Origin: a virus
Length of the DNA stretch: 21,473 nt
Virus record (IMG/VR): IMGVR_UViG_3300009706_001346
Coordinates: 1-21,473 of that record
Strand: one strand, 5' to 3'
Shown here: piece after piece, positions 15,117-21,138 of the stretch
Numbering within the stretch: position 1 is the stretch's first letter
How the letters are laid out: the number at the start of each line of letters is the position of its first letter
Translations under genes and position numbers: made by a program
The notes under the pieces: generated by a model
Database searches by the model: none
What the model saw: the letters and a program-made list of their open reading frames with translations, nothing else
Told to the model about the DNA's origin: nothing

Positions 15117-15446
15117 CTTATCTTTCAGCAAGGCGTTCCAGTACAAAACCGTCGCCCGAACGTGTGGATTGAATCGACGCCAATTCCCAAGATGCCCGAA
15201 CAACTGGTGACAACTCTTGATGCCGTACTTCCCGCCCTCGCACAGTGCCATCAGATTATCCGGCTCCAACTCAAACTCCGGTGCGATCGAAAACGGGACG
15301 ATGTGGTGGGCTACGAGGTAGTTCCTTCGCTCACAGATCGCACACACCCGCCCCTGTAGGAAATTGTCGCGAACGCCCCGCCATTTGGAACTGCGGGCGT
15401 GGTGGCCGTCCTTGAGCCTGTCAGTGACATCACGCCAGCGGCTCAT
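15111..15446 (-). CDS. HNH endonuclease
   Basis: ATG at 15446 with GAGGG about eight bases upstream gives a 111-residue protein. It has the zinc pair CAIC (about residues 36-39), LVAHHIVPF with the catalytic His pair (about 46-47), EPDNLMALCEGG with the central Asn, and KSCHQLFGH completing the second metal pair and HNH signature. Basic N-terminal sequence (DGHHARSSKWRGVR) probably contacts DNA. Free-standing HNH proteins act as homing endonucleases or, next to terminase, assist packaging. This one is distant from the terminase gene and converges on the recombinase cassette, so a selfish or homing role is at least as likely. Confidence 0.85.
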   Translation of the reverse strand: MSRWRDVTDRLKDGHHARSSKWRGVRDNFLQGRVCAICERRNYLVAHHIVPFSIAPEFELEPDNLMALCEGGKYGIKSCHQLFGHLGNWRRFNPHVRATVLYWNALLKDKL

Positions 15447-15567
15447 GCGATCGCCCTCTGATTCACTTTACCACCGCAGATGAGGAAGCAGCCCAGGCGG
15501 GGACCAAGGGAATGGGAACCTCGATACCCGCCCAGACATACCCCTCAAGTCACGCTGTATTTTAGCC

Positions 15568-15780
15568 GACCGCAGGTCCAGGTCTCGTCATTCCCCGCAG
15601 ACGCAGTTGAATGAAGACTGCGTCTGCGGGTCGAGCGGATAGGCCGGAGTTGCGGTACAGCCAATCCGCCGTGACGATAAGGCCGGCACCGCGACAATAG
15701 GCACCCCACCTTCTTCCACGGATCAGGAAAGGAATGAAAACCTGATCCGCTGAGAACGTGCGGTTTGCCCGCCGCAGGCG
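15568..15780 (+). ncRNA. Candidate structured RNA with multiple hairpins
   Basis: Bounded by two of the mini-hairpins (15568-15578 and 15770-15780), this 213-base stretch holds a perfect 14-bp stem (15594-15630), a 9-bp stem with a symmetrical A-A mismatch (15635-15644 with 15660-15669), and a perfect 9-bp stem CGGATCAGG/CCTGATCCG (15719-15749, 13-base loop). Hairpin density is far above what is seen elsewhere in the window. Strand is not certain, because perfect stems form on both. No promoter is evident. It could equally be DNA-level structure. Confidence 0.4.
15594..15630. other. Perfect 14-bp hairpin
   Basis: CCCGCAGACGCAGT (15594-15607) and its exact complement (15617-15630) flank the nine-base loop TGAATGAAG. 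It has no adjacent T tract on either side, so it is not a standard intrinsic terminator. It may be an RNA element, a protein-binding site or a replication hairpin. Confidence 0.85.
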
Positions 15781-15796
15781 TCAGCGCCCCCCAAAA

Positions 15797-15884
15797 CCCC
15801 GCGACACGGCCTAATGGGTAAGGCAATATGCGAGGTTTCAGGCACTTCGCCACGCCTCATTTCCGCCGTATGGGAGCAGCGGGG
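15797..15884 (+). other. Possible tRNA remnant
   Basis: GGCCTAATGGGTAAGGC (15808-15824) is a near-perfect tRNA D-arm. CCCCGC (15797-15802) and GCGGGG (15879-15884) could form a distal stem 88 bases across. No convincing anticodon arm or TTCGA-type T-loop is present, so at best this is a decayed gene. Confidence 0.25.
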
Positions 15885-16026
15885 AGTGCGTCAGCGAGAG
15901 TGTGACAATTGTGGTGCGTGCGATCTACTTCATCGGTTTGCTCCATGTGGAAAGGACTGCGAGACGAAGATGCGGATCACCCCCTCTCATGCTCACCGCA
16001 GGTGCGTGGCCTAAGAAGGTCTGATT

Positions 16027-16287
16027 CTAACTGCTCGCCGCAGGCGGATCAACATCACGCAGCTTCTCGATTTCCTCATTCCTACGCCTGTGCATCACTT
16101 CGAGGTTATAGCCGAGAATGTCCGTGTCAGGATTCTCCCTTATCTCCTGGTCGCTGATTAAACTCTCCTGCGTGAACTTCTCGTCCTGCACTTTCGTCAC
16201 CCACAGGATGCGGAGAGTGCCGCTATTCACTGCGAACGACAACTCTTCGCCAGGCCACAGGTCCGCGACGGCTTCATTAACTGTCAT
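16027..16287 (-). CDS. Hypothetical protein, 86 aa
   Basis: ATG at 16287 follows GGGGAG by seven bases, a good ribosome site. The sequence MTVNEAVADLWPGEELSFAV (start) continues with a beta strand GTLRILWVTKVQ, then a long polar helix (NLEVMHRRRNEEIEKLRDV). No motif is recognised. Its C-terminal codons contain one of the mini-hairpins (16036-16046), encoding the Pro-Pro-Ala-Ala tail, and the tRNA-like gene lies 22 bases upstream on the same strand, so the two may be cotranscribed. Isolated among non-coding sequence. Confidence 0.65.
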   Translation of the reverse strand: MTVNEAVADLWPGEELSFAVNSGTLRILWVTKVQDEKFTQESLISDQEIRENPDTDILGYNLEVMHRRRNEEIEKLRDVDPPAASS

Positions 16288-16309
16288 GATTCAACTCCCC
16301 ATTCCTGAA

Positions 16310-16434
16310 ATCCCCGGCAGGACTCGAACCTGCATGTCTGTCATCAGCAACTACATCTAGATTCGTTGCAGGGTAAGACTTTTTCCTCGCGTCGATCAAT
16401 CGCAAGAGCGTCTAGCCAATTCCGCCACGGGGAC
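16310..16434 (-). tRNA. Leu-type tRNA-like gene with aberrant centre
   Basis: On the minus strand the acceptor GTCCCCG pairs with CGGGGAT across 125 bases. TG and a Leu-type D-arm follow (GCGGAATTGGCTAGACGC), and the 3' part has a canonical T-arm GCAGG-TTCGAGT-CCTGC. The centre is abnormal: a hairpin CTTGCG/CGCGAG with a nine-base loop, a 16-base linker, a second hairpin GCAAC/GTTGC with a 13-base loop, and a short ATG/CAT variable-type stem. No standard seven-base anticodon loop can be placed, so the anticodon is not assigned. CCA is not encoded. It may be a disrupted tRNA, one with an inserted element, or a tRNA mimic. Confidence 0.55.
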
Positions 16435-16480
16435 ATGACCGCGGCTTTAGCCCACCGCAGGTGTGTGTTGTACCAAGAGA

Positions 16481-16651
16481 CCTGAGCATACTCAAGCACA
16501 TTTGAGTGCATTTGAGTGGACTCAGGGAATCCTGCGGAGCAAAGCGACGGAAAGCGACGAACAAAGCGACGGAAACCGACGGAAAGGGGCGGAAAGGGGC
16601 GGAAAGGAGTGAAAGCTGACCGCAGGTCCCAAACTACCTAAGCTACCTAAG
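16481..16651. repeat. Iteron-like cluster, candidate replication origin
   Basis: Three arrays lie side by side. CATTTGAGTG occurs twice in tandem (16499-16518) inside an inverted CCTGAG/CTCAGG pair (16481-16486 and 16521-16526). About eight units of a 10-12-mer based on GGAAAGCGAC run from 16536 to 16620, nearly all purine at the right end. CTACCTAAG occurs twice in tandem (16634-16651). AT-rich sequence with T-runs follows (16658-16704). Repeats next to an AT-rich stretch are the usual layout of an iteron origin, but no initiator gene is seen nearby. Confidence 0.5.
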
Positions 16652-16705
16652 TCCACATGCTATTTTTCCATTTTACCCAGAGTCACATTGGTATTTTTGT
16701 ATTGA

Positions 16706-16731
16706 GTGGGGGGGGTAACTAGACCCCCCAC
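16706..16731. other. G-run hairpin
   Basis: GTGGGGGG (16706-16713) pairs with CCCCCCAC (16724-16731) around a ten-base loop. Another seven-G run follows at 16744-16750. It closes the AT-rich stretch beside the iteron-like cluster. No T tract follows on the plus strand. Confidence 0.7.
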
Positions 16732-16777
16732 GGCCGCGAGGACGGGGGGGTTCGGTTCAGTTTTCGTGGCATCGTTC

Positions 16778-16812
16778 GATCGCGCGATCCTTTTTCTTTC
16801 CCGATCGATCGG
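16778..16812. promoter_or_regulatory. Two 12-bp perfect palindromes
   Basis: GATCGCGCGATC (16778-16789) and CCGATCGATCGG (16801-16812) are both perfect dyads, separated by an 11-base pyrimidine tract. They share GATCG-type half-sites. A dimeric DNA-binding protein or a modification-rich site is possible. Confidence 0.55.
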
Positions 16813-17438
16813 CCACCTTCCTCGTTCGTTTCGCTCATGCGCTCAAAATCGTGCTGTATCCGCAGTAAAACGGCACATGCGAGAGCCCTAGTGGCCACTT
16901 GCGCACAAAATTGGGTGCATCATATTGATTTGATAGCGGCGGAGTGCGATGTAGATATGATCGGTCGTTTGTGGACCCAGGTTTCGCGCCGGAATTTTTT
17001 TTGGGAGTTGCCTCTCACTTCACATCATGCTCGTGCTCGTCGTGCTCTCGCTTCTTGTCGTGGCCATGCTTGTCGTCGGCCATCGTGTCGAGCACCGGCA
17101 TGCAGGTCGTGATTGCTGGCGTCGTGCTCGACTCGTGCTGGCTGGCGTTGGCCTGTCCTTTTACTACGTCTCGATATCGCAGGCCAATCGCGTTGGCGTC
17201 GCCTTTGGCCAATGGAGCGTGAATCGGCTGAATCGTGCTGATTCGGTGTTTTGGTGGCGCGCGCGGAGAAAACGTGGCTCTGGTTGCGATCCTAACGGCC
17301 TGCGATTAGTGCGCGCGAGGGATTGATCGCGTGTTCGTGGCCTAAATTACTTTGAATAAATTATGGATTAGCGTCCGGTTTGGGGTGGTATTGATATGGA
17401 TTGGATTTGCGAAGGGCGATACAGTGTGTATCGGCTGT

Positions 17439-17454
17439 CCTGAAACCCTGAAAC
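17439..17454 (+). repeat. CCTGAAAC repeat, two copies
   Basis: Two tandem copies of the 8-mer CCTGAAAC lie just upstream of the ribosome site of the gene at 17467. The same 8-mer recurs after that gene. Confidence 0.9.
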
Positions 17455-17466
17455 CGGAGCCACGGT

Positions 17467-17775
17467 ATGAAATGCCACGACCGAATAGTGCGTCTTGCCG
17501 AAACTGTCGGAGCAAGCTTAGACCATGAACGCGACTACAATCTGATCGTGGATGCCCCAGCCGGGTACGTGTGGGATGACAACTTCTGTAGCACGCTGTG
17601 TGAAGCAGCTGAATGTTACGGGCAGACGTGGCACACTGATGCCTGCAACGAACTGGCTAGCCGAATGCGAATGGGTCTTACCAAATGTGACCCCCAACAA
17701 TCAGCCGAAATTGCTTACGACCGGGACGAGTTGTGGACCGCTCCCGCCGACGCACCTGAAACCCTGAAACCCTGA
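17467..17775 (+). CDS. Cys-containing hypothetical protein, 102 aa
   Basis: ATG preceded by GGAG seven bases upstream. The protein (MKCHDRIVRLAETVGASLDH at the start) has an acidic character, a GYVWDDNFCSTLCEAAECYG stretch with three spaced Cys, and a C-terminal acidic part ending DAPETLKP. The last codons are made from the CCTGAAAC repeat, suggesting that the repeat was added across the stop region. YVWDDNF is reminiscent of small phage proteins with no assigned role. No clear fold; the Cys/His content hints at metal binding but does not form a standard pair pattern. Confidence 0.65.
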   Translation: MKCHDRIVRLAETVGASLDHERDYNLIVDAPAGYVWDDNFCSTLCEAAECYGQTWHTDACNELASRMRMGLTKCDPQQSAEIAYDRDELWTAPADAPETLKP

Positions 17776-17786
17776 AACCCTGAAAC
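17755..17786 (+). repeat. CCTGAAAC repeat, four copies
   Basis: Four exact tandem copies span the 3' end of the gene at 17467 and the start of the gap before the next gene. A fifth unit decays into CCTTCTGAAGG, whose AAGG forms part of the next gene's ribosome site. Confidence 0.92.
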
Positions 17787-17808
17787 CCTTCTGAAGGAGA
17801 CGAGACCA

Positions 17809-18390
17809 ATGGCAGAGAACACGAGTACCGTTGAGATGAAAGACTTGCGAGTCGTTGCGATCCGCCAACATCCGCGAGTCGGGCGTGGATCCTGCACTGT
17901 GATTGACGAGTGTTACAGTGACGGCGAACTGATTGAGGCATTAGATGCGCAGTGTATCGAGACGGTTGAATTAGCGGTGCTGTGGAGCATGCATCGCGAA
18001 GAGACTGTCTTGTACGATTCGGCTGAGAAGCGATGGGGTGAGGATAACGACTCGCAATTGCTCCGACTGGAATCTTGGCTTGCGGCGAATGAGCGCGACG
18101 ACGAGATGTTGGTTCATACGGTTGCAGCGGCAGACAAGGCTGAGCGATATCGGACTAAGGCAGACAAGGCCGATACGCGAGTCGTCCGACTCAATGCGAG
18201 AGAATTGCAGTGGCGCGACCGAATGATTGTGGCCGCGAACAAACACGTTGAGTGCGCGGCATGCTCGGCTTGGGAGGATGGCATCGCAATCAATTGGTGT
18301 TGGGGAACGGATACCGACTCGGTGGACTACGCTGCATGTTTCATTGCCGGTATGCGTGAAGTGCTGCCTCTCGTGACTGAATCTGAGTAG
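17809..18390 (+). CDS. Hypothetical protein, 193 aa
   Basis: ATG nine bases after AAGGAG, in the leader GAGACCAATG that is also seen before the gene at 18470. The N-terminal 60 residues look like a mixed domain (LRVVAIRQHPRVGRGSCTVI, then SDGELIEALD). A helical, charged central part runs from about 75 to 140 (AAADKAERYRTKADKADTRVV). The C-terminus has HVECAACSAWEDG and CWGTDTDS, with four Cys. The long charged helix may form a coiled coil. The phrase SDGELIEALD is frequent in small phage proteins, but I cannot name a function. The gene ends just before a strong terminator. Confidence 0.75.
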   Translation: MAENTSTVEMKDLRVVAIRQHPRVGRGSCTVIDECYSDGELIEALDAQCIETVELAVLWSMHREETVLYDSAEKRWGEDNDSQLLRLESWLAANERDDEMLVHTVAAADKAERYRTKADKADTRVVRLNARELQWRDRMIVAANKHVECAACSAWEDGIAINWCWGTDTDSVDYAACFIAGMREVLPLVTESE

Positions 18391-18400
18391 AACGCGCAAT

Positions 18401-18439
18401 CCAACGGCCACAATCCGTGGCCGTTGGTTTGTTTGTTTT
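18401..18439 (+). terminator. Intrinsic terminator
   Basis: CCAACGGCCAC (18401-18411), a five-base loop AATCC, then GTGGCCGTTGG (18417-18427), all 11 pairs perfect, followed by TTTGTTTGTTTT. It ends the transcript of the two genes at 17467 and 17809 and implies a new promoter or readthrough for the gene at 18470. Confidence 0.93.
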
Positions 18440-18469
18440 CCAGTCCGTGCTGACCAAGTGGAGAGACCA

Positions 18470-19771
18470 ATGACCAAGCCGTGTAAGGCCGCGCGCAAGC
18501 GCGTCGTAATGTCAAGGATTAAATTGCTACACGCGATGCGACGAGTCGCAGCTGCAGAACCAAGGGAGTGTCGACGGGCCGGGTATGAGGCAATTGAACG
18601 GGCCGTGAGAAACAATGTTAAACGTCATTACCTTGCCGACTCTGAGGATTCGCCGGGACGCAAGGTATCGTATACGCGAAGCGATGCGGGGACGTATGAC
18701 ATAGACAAGCGAATGCGGACGACGTTGGGTCGCTACATCGGGCGACAACTGGATGTGCGGATCTGTTTGGGTGATGCTGAGATTGCGCGGTACTGCCAAG
18801 CGGTTGGCGCGTTGTTGTGCGATGTGGTTGAGGGATTCGCGGTCGTGAGTGGCGCGGCAATCCGAAATTTCTACCGGGACATTCCAATCCCCGGTAGTTG
18901 CATGTGCGGCGGTGCATCTCGCTACACGCAAGTCTATGCCGACAATCCGTCTGTTGTCGAGATGTTGACGTATGACGACGGCAAAGATCTCAAGGCGCGA
19001 GCGTTGCTGTGGACGGCGCGGTGTGGAACCAAGCTAATGGATAGGATCTACCCCAACAGCGGTTACCATGTCGACCTGATGCATCGTTGGGCGAGCGCGA
19101 ACGGGTATCTGATCCGCGAGCACAACAGCCTACCAAGCGGGCCTGTCAATTTCGGCGGGACCAGCACGGAGTTCAACGTTGAACTCCGACACAATGGCGA
19201 AGTGCCTTATTTTGACTCATTTCACCGAGGCGATCATGACGCGAGATGCCTGTGGTTGTCGACACGGACGGGGGAGTACGAATTTGAATCGACGAGTGGC
19301 AGATTGCCTAACGGGGGTGAACCCTGCGGCGATTGTGGCGACGTTCGGGACGAAGACGATTTGTACGCGATCAACGACGACGGGCATCGCGTTTGTCATG
19401 CGTGCTGGACCGATTACAGGTCGTGCGCAAGGTGCGAATCGATGCATTTTTGCGATGATATGGTCGCGGTGGATGGATGCGACAATGACTGGTGCGAATG
19501 GTGTGCAGAAAACTACGCTGATCGTTGCCATGTGTGCGCGGATCACGTCACAGAGACTGTAACGCCAGCCGACTCGTGTGACGAATACTGCGAGCATTGC
19601 GCGGACCGGCATCTGACCGATTGCGATCAATGCGGTGAACGTCTTGCGGACGACGATAGCATCGCCACGACGGATGGCGACGGGACGATTTGCGTTGATT
19701 GCAATCGCGAGAATTTGATTGAAGCCGACAACGAAACCGAAACCGAAAACGAAAGCGAAGTGACATTATGA
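18470..19771 (+). CDS. Multi-zinc-finger phage protein, 433 aa
   Basis: ATG at 18470 is a few bases after GGAGAG; an upstream GTG at 18458 overlaps that ribosome site and is less likely. The first 270 residues contain GSCMCGG (142-148), VYADNPSVVEMLTY, then ARALLWTARCGTKLMDRIYPNSG (176-198, in parts). This SCM, YxxNP, RALLW and DRIY series occurs, from memory, in an uncharacterised family in other phages. Residues 286-411 hold eight CxxC pairs: 286/289, 309/312, 319/322, 342/345, 353/356, 374/377, 385/388 and 408/411. Their regular spacing fits four two-pair zinc fingers. The tail is strongly acidic (ADNETETENESE). It overlaps the peptidase-like gene by ATGA. Role unknown; RNA, DNA or protein binding is possible. 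Confidence 0.8.
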   Translation: MTKPCKAARKRVVMSRIKLLHAMRRVAAAEPRECRRAGYEAIERAVRNNVKRHYLADSEDSPGRKVSYTRSDAGTYDIDKRMRTTLGRYIGRQLDVRICLGDAEIARYCQAVGALLCDVVEGFAVVSGAAIRNFYRDIPIPGSCMCGGASRYTQVYADNPSVVEMLTYDDGKDLKARALLWTARCGTKLMDRIYPNSGYHVDLMHRWASANGYLIREHNSLPSGPVNFGGTSTEFNVELRHNGEVPYFDSFHRGDHDARCLWLSTRTGEYEFESTSGRLPNGGEPCGDCGDVRDEDDLYAINDDGHRVCHACWTDYRSCARCESMHFCDDMVAVDGCDNDWCEWCAENYADRCHVCADHVTETVTPADSCDEYCEHCADRHLTDCDQCGERLADDDSIATTDGDGTICVDCNRENLIEADNETETENESEVTL

Positions 19772-20607
19772 ATCTCAAAAAATGCTTGTTGGCGGATAGC
19801 GATACGTTGTCCGCGATGGGAACAACCATCGAGACAGAGCACGGCCCATTGACGCACATCGACAACGATGGGAGCGTGCTGGCGGTTTGCCATCGTGACT
19901 GGGTCTACTGGGAGCGCAAGCCTAAGATCAGTTCCGGCGCGGTTGCCAAGTGTCCGCAACTGGATGATCGCTTAGGATTACATGCGGTGTTGAATGTGTT
20001 GCCCAAGCGATTGCGAAAGATGGGGTCTAAGGTGCGGTTTGATATCCTCATTACCGACTCTGAAGAGATTGGCCAATCGACTGCGCAGTATTTCCAGCCG
20101 GAAGATTTTGGCGTCGAGTCGGACCGGTACAATTGGCTGTTTCAATTTGATCGGGCTGGTAGCGATGCGGTGATGTACGACTACCACACCAAGGCTAATG
20201 TCAACCGCCTTGAGGACGTTGGCTACAAGGTCGGCCACGGTAGCTTCACTGACATTTGTTACTTGGAGCAATTGGGTGTTGCGGGCTGGAATCTGGGGAC
20301 GGGATACCATCGGCAACATACCAAAGACTGCTATGCCGACTTGGGGGAGTTGTCGAATTCGGTGGGCAAGTTCGCGAAGTTCATTGACCGGCATGCAGGC
20401 GAAAGAATCGAGCACGTTGAGACCGCGAAAGGGCAGGCCGGATCGACCGATCCTTGGGGTTACAATTATTGCGAGAACGAAGCAATCAGTACGATCTACT
20501 GTGACGTTCGTGAGATATCGTTCCCGATCTGCGCGGCGTGTAATCATGAGGTAGTTTATTCAGACTACCAATGCCCCAACTGTGGCTCTGACTTGTGCTA
20601 CGGGTAA
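19768..20607 (+). CDS. Probable zinc exopeptidase with C-terminal zinc ribbon
   Basis: ATG overlaps the previous stop (ATGA). The 279 residues show, in order, the hallmarks of M20/M28/M42-type metallopeptidases: a His-x-Asp (H30, D32), LDDRLG (D66, D67), LITDSEEIG (E99, E100), FQFDRAGSD (D128), GSFTDICYLEQLGVAGWNLGTGY and then HRQHT (H181/H184). These are the expected metal ligands and general base, in the expected order, in a compact version lacking a lid domain. A C-terminal zinc ribbon adds CAAC and CPNC. It would act in the cytoplasm, trimming peptides or a specific protein. The substrate is unknown; coupling to the multi-zinc-finger gene suggests they work together. Activity should be tested before it is assumed. 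Confidence 0.65.
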   Translation: MNLKKCLLADSDTLSAMGTTIETEHGPLTHIDNDGSVLAVCHRDWVYWERKPKISSGAVAKCPQLDDRLGLHAVLNVLPKRLRKMGSKVRFDILITDSEEIGQSTAQYFQPEDFGVESDRYNWLFQFDRAGSDAVMYDYHTKANVNRLEDVGYKVGHGSFTDICYLEQLGVAGWNLGTGYHRQHTKDCYADLGELSNSVGKFAKFIDRHAGERIEHVETAKGQAGSTDPWGYNYCENEAISTIYCDVREISFPICAACNHEVVYSDYQCPNCGSDLCYG

Positions 20608-20610
20608 GAC

Positions 20611-20660
20611 TCGGCCCACGACCAACCCCGCCTAGCAAGCGGGGCGCATCGTGTGGCCGA
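20611..20660 (+). other. Nested 50-base stem-loop after peptidase gene
   Basis: TCGGCC and CACGA on the left pair with TCGTG and GGCCGA on the right, enclosing CCCCGC-CTAGCAA-GCGGGG. In total 17 pairs are interrupted by a four-by-four internal loop and a single-base bulge. There is no T tract, so it may stabilise the upstream mRNA 3' end or regulate the next gene rather than terminate. Confidence 0.75.
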
Positions 20661-20698
20661 TGTAGGCCGTCTGTTCCCTTGATTGGAGATTGAAGCCG

Positions 20699-20959
20699 AT
20701 GAAGCATTCAGATTGCGGTGGGGATGCCGTGTTGCCTCAACCAGAGGCCGTCAATGGGGTCGTGTGTTGTTCAGCGTGCGGACACGACGATCTAGTCGTT
20801 GGTATGTCGGTTTGCTGTTACGGCGGTGTGAGGCCGGACGGGAATGGTGGCCTTGAGGGGCATGGCTGCGATCCAGACTGGTCGACTTGCGACGAATTCC
20901 GATTGTTCTGCCCTTCGTGTGGCGTCGACTTTGAATGGGGGGGGATGGATATCGTTTGA
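20699..20959 (+). CDS. Cys-rich zinc-binding-like protein, 86 aa
   Basis: I use ATG at 20699 (MKHSDCGGDAV), ten bases after GGAG; a TTG at 20690 is too close to the ribosome site. The protein has eleven Cys, with CSAC (in VVCCSACGHDD) and CPSC (LFCPSCGVDFEW) forming a likely zinc ribbon. Between them are CCYGGVRPDG, GCDPDW and a lone Cys, which could form a second site. Eleven Cys in 86 residues suggests a metal-bound fold in the cytoplasm. It is a separate gene from the peptidase, set off by the nested stem-loop. Function unknown. Confidence 0.7.
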   Translation: MKHSDCGGDAVLPQPEAVNGVVCCSACGHDDLVVGMSVCCYGGVRPDGNGGLEGHGCDPDWSTCDEFRLFCPSCGVDFEWGGMDIV

Positions 20960-20980
20960 ATGGGGCCGGTTCGCGAGGCG

Positions 20981-21138
20981 AGTCGAGAAACTGCTGATGA
21001 GAAACTGCTGACAAAAAAGGAGACCATGAGATGGCCACAGAAAACAGGGGATGTTACACGAGTCGAGAAACCGCTGATGAGAAACTGCTGATGAGACTGA
21101 GAAGAAACCGCCGTCGAGAAACCGCTGACAAAAAAGGA
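20981..21138 (+). repeat. 14-bp leader repeats
   Basis: GAGAAACYGCTGAY occurs at 20985, 20999, 21065, 21079 and 21116, with a degenerate sixth near 21103. Two arrays end in GCTGACAAAAAAGGA, which supplies a ribosome site before ATG at 21031 and again before ATG at 21148. So a whole leader, including the ribosome site, has been duplicated. Confidence 0.88.

Larger units (their letters stand above)
15447..16026. other. Gene-poor structured region
   Basis: I see no convincing gene in these 580 bases: reading frames lack ribosome sites and consistent composition. Instead there are several strong hairpins, three copies of an 11-bp mini-hairpin, and a tRNA-like D-arm. A 6-bp pair GGCGGG/CCCGCC also occurs at about 15495-15533. 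Confidence 0.6.
15568..16628 (+). repeat. Six copies of a covarying mini-hairpin
   Basis: The form is GCY, then NNCC-GCA-GGN'N', where N' pairs with N. Copies are at 15568-15578 (GACC/GGTC), 15770-15780 (CGCC/GGCG), 15994-16004 (CACC/GGTG), 16036-16046 (CGCC/GGCG), 16453-16463 (CACC/GGTG) and 16618-16628 (GACC/GGTC). All have the same orientation and are preceded directly by GCC or GCT. Other CCGCAGG occurrences, at 5879 and 11400 inside genes, lack the paired flanks. Confidence 0.8.
16435..17466. other. Gene-free, repeat-rich region
   Basis: About 1 kb with no well-supported gene. It contains two mini-hairpins, three kinds of tandem repeat, AT-rich sequence, G-runs with a hairpin and two palindromes (listed separately). 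The part from about 16900 to 17400 holds short frames on both strands, including a His/Asp-rich one on the minus strand at 17015-17212 that has only a TTG start and no ribosome site. A T-rich run (17341-17367, TTACTTTGAATAAATTATGG) could hold a promoter for the gene at 17467, but no clear -35/-10 pair is seen. Confidence 0.6.

Noticed and set aside
15594-15630. Reading the 14-bp hairpin as an intrinsic terminator
   Set aside because: No T tract follows on either strand and no gene ends directly before it.
15814-16014. Cys-rich plus-strand frame of 66 residues
   Set aside because: Start lies inside the tRNA-like D-arm, there is no ribosome site, and the frame overlaps a mini-hairpin; judged accidental.
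16536-16620. CRISPR-like or coding repeats
   Set aside because: Units of 10-12 bp without spacers and without an open frame; they fit iterons or simple repeats.
16706-16891. Plus-strand frame of 61 residues
   Set aside because: Begins in a G-run hairpin, spans both palindromes and has no ribosome site.
17015-17212. Minus-strand frame for a 65-residue protein with a His/Asp/Glu/Lys-rich tail
   Set aside because: It needs a TTG start, has no ribosome site, and its composition follows from GTCGTG-type low-complexity DNA that also gives a hydrophobic frame on the plus strand.
17027-17326. Plus-strand frame starting with a very hydrophobic stretch, as if a membrane protein
   Set aside because: No convincing ribosome site; the hydrophobicity comes from the same GTCGTGCTC repeats, and the rest is Arg-rich as expected of a non-coding frame.
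20981-21138. CRISPR array
   Set aside because: The 14-bp repeats are too short, partly in direct tandem, and have no uniform spacers.
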